DNA of 64,000 nt, from NCBI RefSeq assembly GCF_014203715.1, contig NZ_JACHJP010000010.1, positions 124,001-188,000 of the forward strand. Reading direction: 5' to 3'. Below, in pieces: positions 46,306 to 54,207 of the stretch. The notes below the pieces were generated by a model. It made no database searches and was not told where the DNA came from. It worked only from the letters and a program-made list of their open reading frames with translations. Made by a program: the position numbers and the translations under genes. The number at the start of each line of letters is the position of its first letter. Positions within the stretch are counted from its first letter, which is position 1. The DNA comes from Streptosporangium saharense (GTDB taxonomy: Bacteria > Actinomycetota > Actinomycetes > Streptosporangiales > Streptosporangiaceae).

Positions 46306-46334
46306 TTGACGGACAGTACAAACCGGGATAAGTT
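46306..46334 (+). promoter_or_regulatory. Promoter of the cobalamin operon
   Basis: TTGACG (46306-46311) and TAAGTT (46329-46334) are separated by exactly 17 bp, just ahead of the riboswitch. Confidence 0.65.
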
Positions 46335-46339
46335 CCGGT

Positions 46340-46446
46340 TGTTTTGTGGCGGTGCGAGGGAAATCCGGTGAGATTCCGGTGCGGTCGCGCCACTGTGACC
46401 CACCCCACGAGGGGCGGGGAGCCAGGTCACTCGACCGCCACCGACC
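46340..46446 (+). promoter_or_regulatory. Cobalamin riboswitch
   Basis: The conserved core is present: GAGGGAAATCCGGTGAGATT, then CCGGTGCGGTCGCGCCACTGT (the B12-box-like region), and GAGCCAGGTCACTCGACC. Stem P1 is formed by TGGCGGT (46347-46353) and ACCGCCA (46434-46440). Adenosylcobalamin binding should shut off expression. The start of cbtB lies 41 nt downstream with AAGGAGG between, so sequestering the ribosome site is the likely mode; no T-run terminator is seen. Confidence 0.94.
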
Positions 46447-46486
46447 TACGAAAAAGGGGCGCGTCAATCCCCTGAAGGAGGTGGCC

Positions 46487-46681
46487 GTGAGCCAGATCTC
46501 GGCTCCGCCAGTCAACCCCATCCCGCTTGGCTCACTCACCCGCTGGCTGCTCGCCGTACCGGTGCTGCTGCTCGTCGCCTACCTGGTCGCCTTCGACCAG
46601 GGCGCGATCTCGCAGACCGGCAACTACCTGCACGAGCTCATGCACGACGGGCGCCACCTGCTCGGTGTGCCCTGCCACTGA
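46487..46681 (+). CDS. cbtB: CbtB-type cobalt transporter subunit
   Basis: 64 residues with one membrane helix (WLLAVPVLLLVAYLVAF) and a C-terminal metal-binding tail HELMHDGRHLLGVPCH containing four histidines and a cysteine. This is the small CbtB subunit of the CbtAB cobalt uptake system. GTG start with AAGGAGGTGGCC directly before. It is the first gene behind the cobalamin riboswitch; the next gene is cbtA, 8 bp on. Confidence 0.92.
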   Translation: MSQISAPPVNPIPLGSLTRWLLAVPVLLLVAYLVAFDQGAISQTGNYLHELMHDGRHLLGVPCH

Positions 46682-46689
46682 GCACACAC

Positions 46690-47421
46690 GTGATCACCAA
46701 ACTCATCGTCAGGGGCATGCTCGTAGGGCTGCTCGCCGGACTGCTCGCCGGGGTCTTCGCCTACACAGTCGGCGAACCCCGGGTCGACCGGGCCATCGCG
46801 CTTGAGGAGGCCGCCGCGGCCTCCAGCTCCCACGCCGAGGAGGCGGCCGAGCCCGCCCACTCCCACGAGGAGGAGGAACTGGTCAGCAGGGACGGCCAGC
46901 GCCTCGGTCTCTTCCTCGCCCTCGGCCTGTACGGCGTGGCCCTCGGCGGCCTGTTCGCCCTCGTCTACGCGGGGGTGCGAGGGCGGGTCGGCCCGAGGTC
47001 GGAGCCGTTGCTCGCGATCTCTCTCGCGGCGGCGTCGTTCGTCGCGATCGTCCTCGTCCCGTTCGTGAAATATCCCGCCAATCCACCGGCTGTCGGTGAC
47101 CCGGAGACGATCAACCAGCGCACGGTGCTCTACCTTGTCGCCGTCGTCATCGGGATCCTGGCCGTCGGCGCCGCGGCCGCCGCGTACCGCTACGTCTCCT
47201 CGACCGAGGCGTGGCCGCGCTGGGTCGCGGGTGGCGCGGCCCTGCTGGTGCCGGTCGCGGCCGCCTGGATCCTGCTACCCAGGATCGACGAGGTGCCCGA
47301 GGGTTTCCCCGCCGGTCTCCTGTGGGACTTCCGCCTGGCCTCACTGGGCACACAGGCGGTGTTCTGGCTGGGAGTCGGCGCCCTGTTCGCCTTCGCCGCA
47401 CGCAGGCGCAGCCCGGCGTGA
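46690..47421 (+). CDS. cbtA: CbtA-type cobalt transporter
   Basis: 243 residues with five to six membrane helices. After the first helix comes a His/Glu-rich external stretch (SSHAEEAAEPAHSHEEEE) that likely binds metal. RSEPLLAISLAAASFVAIVLVPFVKYPANPPAVG is the conserved CbtA region. It imports cobalt for B12 synthesis. GTG at 46690; its stop overlaps the next start (GTGA), giving coupled translation. Confidence 0.92.
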   Translation: MITKLIVRGMLVGLLAGLLAGVFAYTVGEPRVDRAIALEEAAAASSSHAEEAAEPAHSHEEEELVSRDGQRLGLFLALGLYGVALGGLFALVYAGVRGRVGPRSEPLLAISLAAASFVAIVLVPFVKYPANPPAVGDPETINQRTVLYLVAVVIGILAVGAAAAAYRYVSSTEAWPRWVAGGAALLVPVAAAWILLPRIDEVPEGFPAGLLWDFRLASLGTQAVFWLGVGALFAFAARRRSPA

Positions 47422-47981
47422 CGACCCCCTCGGGGGTCGCGCGCCTGCTGCTGGTCTGTCACGCCTCGACGCGGGCGACGGCGCGGGCCGCCTTCCCCGG
47501 CGACGAGCCGCTCGACGGGAACGGCCTGCGCCGCGCCCGCGCGACGGCCCCGCGGATCGGCCCCGGCAGGGCGGTCCGCGGGACCGAGCTGCGCTGCGCG
47601 CAGACGGCGGAGGCGCTCGGCCTGCGGGCCGTACCCGAGCCGCTGCTCGCCGACTGCGACTACGGGCGCTGGCGTGGCATGACGCTCGCCGAGGTCGAGG
47701 CGGCCGAGCCCGAGGGTCTTGAGGCCTGGCTCACCGACCCCGCGGCGGCCCCCCACGACGGGGAGCCGATCACCGGTCTCGTCGGCCGGGTCGCGGACTG
47801 GCTCGCCACCCTCGGCCCAGGAAGGACCGTCGCCGTCACCCACGCCCCGGTGGTCAGGGCCGCGGTCGTACACGCCCTCGGCGCCCCGGCCCGCGCCTTC
47901 TGGCGTGTGGACGTCGCACCGCTCTCCCTGGTGACGCTCACCGGGCGGGGCGGGCGCTGGCGGCTGAGTTACCCCGCATGA
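47418..47981 (+). CDS. Histidine phosphatase family protein in the cobalamin operon
   Basis: 187 residues of the phosphoglycerate-mutase-like fold. The usual RHG motif reads CHA (LLLVCHAST): the catalytic His stays but the Arg before it and the Gly after it are replaced. The second arginine (TELRCAQTAEALG) and second His (VTHAPVVRA) remain. Its place in the riboswitch operon suggests the alpha-ribazole-phosphate phosphatase step (CobC-like), but the altered motif makes activity uncertain. Overlaps both neighbours by four bases. Confidence 0.75.
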   Translation: MTTPSGVARLLLVCHASTRATARAAFPGDEPLDGNGLRRARATAPRIGPGRAVRGTELRCAQTAEALGLRAVPEPLLADCDYGRWRGMTLAEVEAAEPEGLEAWLTDPAAAPHDGEPITGLVGRVADWLATLGPGRTVAVTHAPVVRAAVVHALGAPARAFWRVDVAPLSLVTLTGRGGRWRLSYPA

Positions 47982-49999
47982 CGAGAGCCGAGGAGGCAGC
48001 AAAGGTGCGCGATCCGCGCTATCCCTTCACCGCGATCGTGGGGTCGGAGGACCTCAAGCTCGCCCTGATCCTGAACGCCGTCTCCCCGGGAGTCGGCGGA
48101 GTCCTGGTCAGGGGGGAGAAGGGCACCGCCAAGTCCACGATCGTGCGGGCACTGGCGGCGCTGCTGCCGCCCGTCGAGGTGGTGCGCGGCTGCCGCTTCT
48201 CCTGCGACCCCGCGGCCCCCGACCCGGGCTGCCCCGACGGCCCGCACGAGGCCGCCCCAGGCACCGTACGGCCCGCCAGGCTCGTCGAGCTGCCGGTCGG
48301 CGCCTCGGAGGACCGGCTCGCGGGCTCGCTCGACCTGGAACGGGCGCTCACCGAGGGGGTCAAGGCCTTCGAACCCGGCCTCCTCGCCGACGCCCACCGG
48401 GGGGTCCTCTACGTGGACGAGGTCAACCTCCTGCACGACCACCTGGTCGACCTGCTGCTCGACGCCGCCGCGCTCGGCACCTGCTACGTCGAGCGAGAGG
48501 GCGTCTCGGTACGGCACGCCGCCAGGTTCCTGCTGGTGGGGACCATGAACCCGGAGGAGGGCGAACTCCGGCCCCAACTGCTCGACAGGTTCGGGCTGAC
48601 CGTCGAGGTCCGGGCGTCGCGGGAGGTGTCCCAGCGGGCCGAGGTCGTCCGGCGGCGCCTTGCCTTCGAGGCCGACCCGGCCGCCTTCACCGCCTCGTGG
48701 CAGGCACAGGAGAGGGAGCTCGCGGCGCGCATCGCCGAGGCCAGGGCCAGGGTCGCCGAGGTCACCCTGCCCGACTCCGCGCTGCACAGCATCGCCACGG
48801 TCTGCGCCGCCTTCGAGGTGGACGGCCTGCGGGCCGACCTGGTCACCGCGCGGGCCGCCATCGCGCACGCCGCCTGGCGGGGCGGGACGACCGTCACGGC
48901 CGAGGACGTCCGCGAGGCCGCCAGGCTCGCCCTGCCGCACCGGCGGCGCCGCGACCCCTTCGACGCGCCGGGCCTGGACGAGTCCAAGCTGGACGACCTC
49001 CTCGACCAGATGCCCGAGGAGCCGGACGACGACCCCGACGACGGTCCCGAGGACGACGGTCCCGGTGGCGGTCCCGAGGGCGGCCAGGAAGCGGGATCTG
49101 CCGACGGTCCCGCCGAGCCCACGAACCAGGAGGGCGTGCCCACGCCCCCGTCCGGGGAGCCCGCACCCGGGCAGACCGGACAGACCGGGCGTGACCAGGT
49201 CGCCGAGGCCGACCCCGCCCGGCGTGCCAGGCTGTTCACCGTGCCCGGTCTCGGCGCGGGAGCCCCCGGCCGCAGGTCCAGGGCCGCGACCCCGCTCGGC
49301 AGGGTGACCGGGGCCAGGGTCCCCGGCGGACGGCCCACCTCCCTGCACCTGAGGGCGACCGTCGAGGCCGCCGCGCCGTACCAGGTCGAGCGGGGCAGGA
49401 GCGGGCCCGGCCTGCTGCTGCGGCGCGAGGACCTCAGGGAGGCCACGCGTGAGGGCCGGGAGGGCAACCTGGTGCTGTTCGTCGTGGACGCCAGCGGGTC
49501 CATGGCCGCCAGGAAGCGCATGAGCGCCGTCAAGGGCGCCGTGCTCGGCCTGCTCCTTGACGCCTACCAGCGCCGCGACAAGGTCGGCCTGGTCACCTTC
49601 CGCGGCTCCCGCGCCGACCTGGTGCTGCCGCCCACCTCCTCGGTCGAGGCGGGCGCCGCCCGGCTGCGTGAGCTGCCGACCGGCGGGCGCACCCCGCTGG
49701 CCGCCGGGCTGCTGCGCGCGGCCGAGGTCCTGCGGGTCGAACGGCTGCGCGACCCGTCCCGGCGTCCCCTCCTGGTCGTGGTGACCGACGGCCGGGCGAC
49801 CTCCGGCACGGTCGAGGAGGCTCACAGGGCCGCCGGGCTGCTGGCCGGGATCGCCACGGTCGTGGTCGACTGCGAGACGGGACACATCCGGCTCGGCCTG
49901 GCCGCCTCCCTGGCACGGCGGATGGGGGCACAGGCCGTACGCCTCGACGACCTCACCGACCTCGCCGGGGTGGTCCGCGACAGACGGGCCGCCGCGTGA
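47978..49999 (+). CDS. Fused ChlI/ChlD-type cobaltochelatase subunit
   Basis: 673 residues. Part one (1-340) is the AAA+ ChlI-like ATPase with Walker A GEKGTAKST, Walker B VLYVDEVNLL and the MNPEEGELRPQLLDRFGL sensor. An acidic, Pro/Gly/Asp-rich linker (about 345-410) follows. Part two is a von Willebrand A domain with the MIDAS site DASGSMAARKRM. This is the ChlI-ChlD fusion that works with CobN to insert cobalt into hydrogenobyrinate diamide. CobN is not in the window. Four-base overlap with the preceding gene. Confidence 0.92.
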   Translation: MTRAEEAAKVRDPRYPFTAIVGSEDLKLALILNAVSPGVGGVLVRGEKGTAKSTIVRALAALLPPVEVVRGCRFSCDPAAPDPGCPDGPHEAAPGTVRPARLVELPVGASEDRLAGSLDLERALTEGVKAFEPGLLADAHRGVLYVDEVNLLHDHLVDLLLDAAALGTCYVEREGVSVRHAARFLLVGTMNPEEGELRPQLLDRFGLTVEVRASREVSQRAEVVRRRLAFEADPAAFTASWQAQERELAARIAEARARVAEVTLPDSALHSIATVCAAFEVDGLRADLVTARAAIAHAAWRGGTTVTAEDVREAARLALPHRRRRDPFDAPGLDESKLDDLLDQMPEEPDDDPDDGPEDDGPGGGPEGGQEAGSADGPAEPTNQEGVPTPPSGEPAPGQTGQTGRDQVAEADPARRARLFTVPGLGAGAPGRRSRAATPLGRVTGARVPGGRPTSLHLRATVEAAAPYQVERGRSGPGLLLRREDLREATREGREGNLVLFVVDASGSMAARKRMSAVKGAVLGLLLDAYQRRDKVGLVTFRGSRADLVLPPTSSVEAGAARLRELPTGGRTPLAAGLLRAAEVLRVERLRDPSRRPLLVVVTDGRATSGTVEEAHRAAGLLAGIATVVVDCETGHIRLGLAASLARRMGAQAVRLDDLTDLAGVVRDRRAAA

Positions 50000-50021
50000 G
50001 CCGTACGAGAACGAAAGGCGG

Positions 50022-50630
50022 ATGACGATGCCCCAGGGGAAACCGGTCAGCGTGCCCGAGGACGGGCTGACCACCAGGCAGCGCCGTACCCGGCCGCTGC
50101 TGATCGTCCACACCGGGCCCGGCAAGGGCAAGTCGACCGCGGCCTTCGGGCTGGCGCTGCGGGCCTGGAACCAGGGGTGGCCGATCGGCGTGTTCCAGTT
50201 CGTCAAGTCCGCCAAGTGGCGCATCGGCGAGGAGCGGGCGCTGCGTGTCCTGGGCGAGTCCGGCGAGGGCGGCACGGTGTCCTGGCACAAGATGGGGGAG
50301 GGGTGGTCCTGGATCCAGCGCCCCGGCAGCGAGGAGGACCACGCAGCCGACGCCAGGGAGGGCTGGGAGCAGATCAAGCGTGACCTGGCCGCGCGGACCT
50401 TCCGGCTGTACGTCCTCGACGAGTTCACCTACCCGATGAAGTGGGGCTGGATCGACGTCGAGGAGGTCGTCGCCACCCTCACCTCCCGTCCCGACGGCCA
50501 GCACGTCGTCGTCACCGGCCGTGACGCCGACCCCCGCCTGGTCGAGGCCGCCGACCTGGTGACGGAGATGGGCAAGGTCAAGCACCCCATGGACGCCGGG
50601 CAGAAGGGGCAGAAGGGCATCGAATGGTAG
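50022..50630 (+). CDS. cobO: CobO, cob(I)yrinate a,c-diamide adenosyltransferase
   Basis: About 202 residues. P-loop HTGPGKGKST near residue 33, then WRIGEERAL-like substrate loop and VLDEFTYPMKWGW, the typical CobA/CobO pattern. It adds the adenosyl group to cobalt, making coenzyme B12 precursors. The start may be ATG 50022 or 50028; the second has better spacing from GAAAGG. It overlaps cobB by seven bases. Confidence 0.94.
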   Translation: MTMPQGKPVSVPEDGLTTRQRRTRPLLIVHTGPGKGKSTAAFGLALRAWNQGWPIGVFQFVKSAKWRIGEERALRVLGESGEGGTVSWHKMGEGWSWIQRPGSEEDHAADAREGWEQIKRDLAARTFRLYVLDEFTYPMKWGWIDVEEVVATLTSRPDGQHVVVTGRDADPRLVEAADLVTEMGKVKHPMDAGQKGQKGIEW

Positions 50631-51931
50631 CCCGGCTGGTGATCGCGGCCCCCGCGTCCGGCGCGGGGAAGACCACGGTCGCGACCGGGCTGATGGCCGC
50701 GCTCACCCGCAGGGGCCTGCGAGTCTCCCCGCACAAGGTGGGGCCCGACTACATCGACCCGAGCTACCACGCCCTGGCCACGGGCCGTCCGGGGCGCAAC
50801 CTCGACCCGTGGCTCGTCGGTGAGGACCTGGTCGCCCCGCTGTTCCTGCACGGCGCCGCCGGGGCCGACCTCGCGGTGGTCGAGGGGGTGATGGGCCTCT
50901 ACGACGGGGCCGGAACGAGCGAGTTCGCCTCGACCGCGCACGTGGCCAGACTGCTGCAGGCCCCGGTCGTCCTGGTGGTCGACGCGGCAAGACAGAGCCG
51001 GTCCGTCGCGGCGCTGGTGCACGGGTTCGCCTCCTACGACACCCGGATCCGCTTCGGCGGGGTGATCCTCAACCGGATCGGCTCCGCCAGGCACGAGGAG
51101 CTGTGCCGCGCGGCCCTGGCCGAGAGCGGCGTCCCGGTGCTCGGCGCGATCCACCGCAGCGACCTCGTGGCCACCCCCTCCCGCCACCTCGGCCTGGTCC
51201 CGGCCGCCGAGCGCGCGACGCAGGCGGTCAGGGCGATGGACGCCGCCGCCGAACTGGTCGCCGCCTCCTGCGACCTGGAGGAGCTCCTCCGACTTTCCCG
51301 TACGGCTCCCGCCCTGTCCGCGTCGCCGTGGAGCCCGGGGCCCGCCGTACCGGCGACCACGAGGGTCGCGCTCGCCGCGGGGCAGGCGTTCACCTTCGGC
51401 TACACCGAGCAGGCGGAGCTGCTGACGGCGGCGGGGGCGGAGGTCGTCCCCTTCGACCCGCTGGTGGACGAGTCCCTGCCGGAGGGGACGGGCGGCGTCG
51501 TCATCGGTGGAGGGTTCCCGGAGATCTACGCGGCCGAGCTGTCCGCGAACGAGCCGCTGCGCAAGGAGGTCGCCGCGTTCCGCGGACCGATCTCCGCCGA
51601 GTGCGCGGGCCTGCTGTATCTCGCCAGGCGGCTCGACGACAGTCCCATGTGCGGGGTCCTCGACGTGGAGGCCAGGATGACGGGGACCCTCACCCTAGGC
51701 TACCGCGACGCGGTCGCGGTCGAGGACTCGGCGCTGACCAGGGCGGGGGAGCGCTACCGGGGGCACGAGTTCCACCGCACGGCCGTCGAGCCCGTGCCGG
51801 AGCGGCCTCTGTTCCGCTGGCGGGGTGGGGCGGACGGGTTCGCCGTCGGCCCGGTCGTGGCCTCCTACCTCCACCTGCACTGGGCGGGTACCCCCGGGCT
51901 GGCCGCCAGGTTCGTCGAGGCCTGTCGCTGA
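50624..51931 (+). CDS. cobB: CobB, cobyrinate a,c-diamide synthase
   Basis: 435 residues. ATP-binding domain at the start (APASGAGKTT, PHKVGPDYIDPSYH) and glutamine amidotransferase domain at the end with the catalytic cysteine in AECAGLLYLARR. It amidates carboxylates a and c of (hydrogeno)cobyrinate. It is the last gene of the riboswitch operon. The stop codon lies at the start of a 10-bp tandem duplication (ATCTACTTTG twice). Confidence 0.95.
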   Translation: MVARLVIAAPASGAGKTTVATGLMAALTRRGLRVSPHKVGPDYIDPSYHALATGRPGRNLDPWLVGEDLVAPLFLHGAAGADLAVVEGVMGLYDGAGTSEFASTAHVARLLQAPVVLVVDAARQSRSVAALVHGFASYDTRIRFGGVILNRIGSARHEELCRAALAESGVPVLGAIHRSDLVATPSRHLGLVPAAERATQAVRAMDAAAELVAASCDLEELLRLSRTAPALSASPWSPGPAVPATTRVALAAGQAFTFGYTEQAELLTAAGAEVVPFDPLVDESLPEGTGGVVIGGGFPEIYAAELSANEPLRKEVAAFRGPISAECAGLLYLARRLDDSPMCGVLDVEARMTGTLTLGYRDAVAVEDSALTRAGERYRGHEFHRTAVEPVPERPLFRWRGGADGFAVGPVVASYLHLHWAGTPGLAARFVEACR

Positions 51932-51950
51932 TCTACTTTGATCTACTTTG
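51931..51950. repeat. Tandem 10-bp duplication at the cobB stop
   Basis: ATCTACTTTG occurs twice in direct succession, starting at the last base of the stop codon. Probably a slippage product; harmless. Confidence 0.8.
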
Positions 51951-51956
51951 TAAAGG

Positions 51957-52001
51957 CGCCGGCCCGGGGTCCGCGAACGACGAACCCCGGGGCCTCCGGC
52001 G
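51957..52001. terminator. Bidirectional terminator between cobB and the kinase gene
   Basis: CGCCGG-CCCGGGGT pairs with ACCCCGGG and, after a GCCT bulge, CCGGCG, giving 14 paired bases around a 13-nt loop between two convergent genes. Confidence 0.7.
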
Positions 52002-52010
52002 AGGGGCCGG

Positions 52011-52805
52011 TCAGGCGGCGCTGAAGCAACGGACCTTGGCCAGCATGGCCGAGGTCTGCTCGGCGCTCAGACGTGCCCTGGGGTCCTTGCGGAGCAGCCC
52101 CCGCAGCACCGGTTCGAGCGCGCCCGCCCGCTGCGGCGCGCGTGCGGGCTCGCGCAGCGCCTCGACCAGCGCGGGCATGGAGTTCACGGTCCTGAAGGGG
52201 GTCCTGCCCTCGACGGCCATGTAGAGGGTCGCCCCGAACGACCACATGTCCGCCTCGCGGGTGCCGCCCCGGCCGTGCAGGGTCTCCGGCGCGATGAAGG
52301 CCGGGGTGCCGCGCATCGAGGTGCCCGCGGCGCCCTCGGGGGCGGCGAAGCCGAAGTCCGCAAGGACCACCCGGTCGCCCGTCAGCATGATGTTGGCGGG
52401 CTTGATGTCACGGTGGATCACGCCGCCGTCGTGCGCGTGCCGCAGCGCGTCGAGGAGCCTGCGGCCCATCCCGGCCACCAGGTCGACCGGGAGCGGCCCG
52501 GCCTGGACGAGCGTGTCGTGCAGGGTGAGGGCCTCAAGGAACTCCATGACGATCCAGAGCCGCTCGGCCTCCTCGGCGAGGTTGTGGACCGTCACGATGC
52601 CCCGGTGGCTGAGCCTGGCGGCCATCCGGGCCTCGCGCACCACCCGCCGTCGTTGCTCGGCCGCGGCGGGCCCCGGCGGCAGGGCGATCTCCTTGAGCGC
52701 CACCTTCCGTTCGAGTAACAGGTCGTAGGCGCGCCATACCACGCCCGTCGCACCCCGGCCGACGGGGGAGTGAAGCTTGTAACGGCTGGCGACGATGGTG
52801 CTCAC
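52011..52805 (-). CDS. Soluble Ser/Thr protein kinase
   Basis: 264 residues, a kinase domain only. All canonical motifs are present: P-loop GRGATGVVW, VALKEI, HRDIKPANI, ADFGFA and GTPAFIAPE. No membrane helix or PASTA domain, so it is cytoplasmic with unknown signal. I chose the GTG at 52805 (STIVASRYKL); an earlier start adds 8 residues without a Shine-Dalgarno. It is one of two soluble kinases in the window and lies 0.7 kb from pup on the opposite strand. Confidence 0.9.
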   Translation of the reverse strand: MSTIVASRYKLHSPVGRGATGVVWRAYDLLLERKVALKEIALPPGPAAAEQRRRVVREARMAARLSHRGIVTVHNLAEEAERLWIVMEFLEALTLHDTLVQAGPLPVDLVAGMGRRLLDALRHAHDGGVIHRDIKPANIMLTGDRVVLADFGFAAPEGAAGTSMRGTPAFIAPETLHGRGGTREADMWSFGATLYMAVEGRTPFRTVNSMPALVEALREPARAPQRAGALEPVLRGLLRKDPRARLSAEQTSAMLAKVRCFSAA

Positions 52806-52906
52806 GGTCCAATGATCGCAGTTTTGCACCCGGTTGGCCTACTCGGAACGGTCCCGACTCGCCGGATTAGCTGACAAATTCCTTCTCCGCGAGGGCATGA
52901 GGCGGG

Positions 52907-53311
52907 TCAGAACAGGCCGATACCGAGCAGCAACGTGCCCGCGGCGAGAAAGACACCCCCGAGGACCGTGAGCCAGATGAGCTTGTTGGGTTTGGTGTCC
53001 GAGGGGCGCACGACGGACAGGAAGAAGCCGAGCGGCATCAGGATCGGCGCCGAGACGATCAGAAGTCTGGCCACTCTCCTGAGGCCCTCGTCCAGGTGTG
53101 TCTGGTCGATGTAGAGCAGCGCGACGAGGGCGAACAGGACCAGGACGCCCGCGTGGGCGTGTCCCGCCCGCCACAGGTTCTGCCGGACCGGGTTGTCGAG
53201 GTAGCCGGGGACGTTGCGCATGATGTGGCTCAGCAGCATGAGTCCGCCGAAGGCGATGGTGGGCACGGTGATCAGGAGCACTCCGGCGGTGCTCAGCGTC
53301 TCGGGCGGCAT
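52907..53311 (-). CDS. Four-helix membrane protein, function unknown
   Basis: 134 residues, four hydrophobic helices (STAGVLLITVPTIAFGGLMLL; HAGVLVLFALVALLYI; LLIVSAPILMPLGFFLSVV; IWLTVLGGVFLAAGTLLLGIGLF). His residues at RAGHAHAGV and LSHIMRN might bind metal or haem. AAGGAG precedes the ATG and a TTGACT-N17-AATGAT promoter lies 33-61 bp upstream. It is divergent from pup. No family recognised with confidence. Confidence 0.75.
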   Translation of the reverse strand: MPPETLSTAGVLLITVPTIAFGGLMLLSHIMRNVPGYLDNPVRQNLWRAGHAHAGVLVLFALVALLYIDQTHLDEGLRRVARLLIVSAPILMPLGFFLSVVRPSDTKPNKLIWLTVLGGVFLAAGTLLLGIGLF

Positions 53312-53343
53312 GGGGGCTCCTTGGGGACGGCCGATGTCGGCCC

Positions 53344-53372
53344 ATCATTGGATAGAGTTGCTATCTAGTCAA
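53344..53372 (-). promoter_or_regulatory. Promoter with palindrome upstream of the 52907-53311 gene
   Basis: On the minus strand TTGACT (53372-53367), 17 bp, AATGAT (53349-53344). The spacer contains the dyad GATAG-AGTTG-CTATC (53351-53365), a likely regulator site since it sits between the two promoter hexamers. Confidence 0.6.
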
Positions 53373-53526
53373 GTGCGATTTGCCGCCGACGGCTCGGGGA
53401 GGGTTGTCTTGGGGCGAGTCCGGGGAGTTCGCGGTCCTCGCAAAGATCGAGGACGATCCACGCGAAATGTCCGCCGGTTCGGGGAAGATATGGGGCAACG
53501 ACGTCCCCCATGTGGAGGTGCCACAG

Positions 53527-53736
53527 ATGGCTAGTAAGGACACCGGAGGCCAGAAGCAGACCGGGCGGACCGACAGGGAGGTCGAGGAGACCGCGCAGGC
53601 CGACTCGACCGACGTTCAGGAACGCCAGGAGAAGCTCTCCGACGACGTTGACGCGATCCTCGACGAGATCGACGAGGTGCTTGAGGAGAACGCGGAGGAG
53701 TTCGTCAGGTCCTACGTCCAGAAGGGCGGCCAGTAG
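53527..53736 (+). CDS. pup: Pup, prokaryotic ubiquitin-like protein
   Basis: 69 residues, highly acidic and disordered, with the helical binding region ERQEKLSDDVDAILDEIDEVLEENAEEFV that folds on the ATPase coiled coil, and the end YVQKGGQ. The C-terminal Gln must be deamidated by Dop before PafA can attach it to lysines. ATG 53527 is chosen by family length, with GGAGG 9 nt upstream. Unlike in many actinobacteria, dop is not the gene upstream; a cobalamin operon and two other genes intervene. Confidence 0.97.
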   Translation: MASKDTGGQKQTGRTDREVEETAQADSTDVQERQEKLSDDVDAILDEIDEVLEENAEEFVRSYVQKGGQ

Positions 53737-54207
53737 CCGGTCGTTCCTGAGCGCGAGGGAGTCGATAGGGAAGCCAGGACGAGTCCCGGGCCGAGCGGGG
53801 TGAGGCCGCGCGTCGCGGCGGCGGCCCCCCGGAGGGTCAGACGGTGTTCGTGAACGTGGGAAGCCGAGAGGCGGACCGGCTCAGGGCGTAGCCACGCCGC
53901 GAGACGACGGGCCGGTTGGCCGTCGCCGGTCCCGCCACGCCCTGACGGCGTGGACCGGCGCAGACGGCGGGTGTGACGCGAAGGCGCCGCCCGCCCTTTT
54001 TTGCGGGGTCCTTCAGGCCTTCCGCCCGCGCGGAAAAGCCTCGGCCGGGCCCCGCGCGTGGGGGCGGAACGCGGCCTCCGTCCGGATATAAAGATTCGAA
54101 GACGCGCCTGGAGAGGGTTCGCGCTGAGCTGATCCAGGGAAGTGCATGCAGCACGGCAAGATGAGTAAGGTCGGGCCTTATAGGACCGCACCTTTGGAGG
54201 GAGTCGC
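53737..54207. other. 471-bp non-coding gap between pup and prcB
   Basis: No frame on either strand gives a convincing protein. It holds a hairpin CGACGG/CCGTCG near 53902-53922, another CCACGCC/GGCGTGG near 53934-53952, a terminator at 53966-54001, and an AT-rich TATAAA at 54087-54092 that could serve prcB. Related actinobacteria often have an endonuclease-VII-like gene here; I found no trace of it. Confidence 0.6.
53966..54001 (+). terminator. Probable terminator after pup
   Basis: GGCGGG pairs with CCCGCC across an internal structured loop and is followed by CTTTTTT, the longest T run in the region. It would separate pup mRNA from prcBA. Confidence 0.55.

Noticed and set aside
44526..46430. 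Long minus-strand open frame opposite dop
   Set aside because: Low-complexity translation with no domain, and dop is unmistakable on the plus strand.
47969..50428. 819-codon minus-strand open frame opposite the chelatase and cobO
   Set aside because: Antisense shadow of high-GC genes; the plus-strand genes have complete motifs, overlaps and start sites.
53973..54164. Possible 63-residue protein between pup and prcB
   Set aside because: Arg/Pro-rich start, no ribosome site, covers the T6 terminator, no resemblance to the endonuclease expected at this place.
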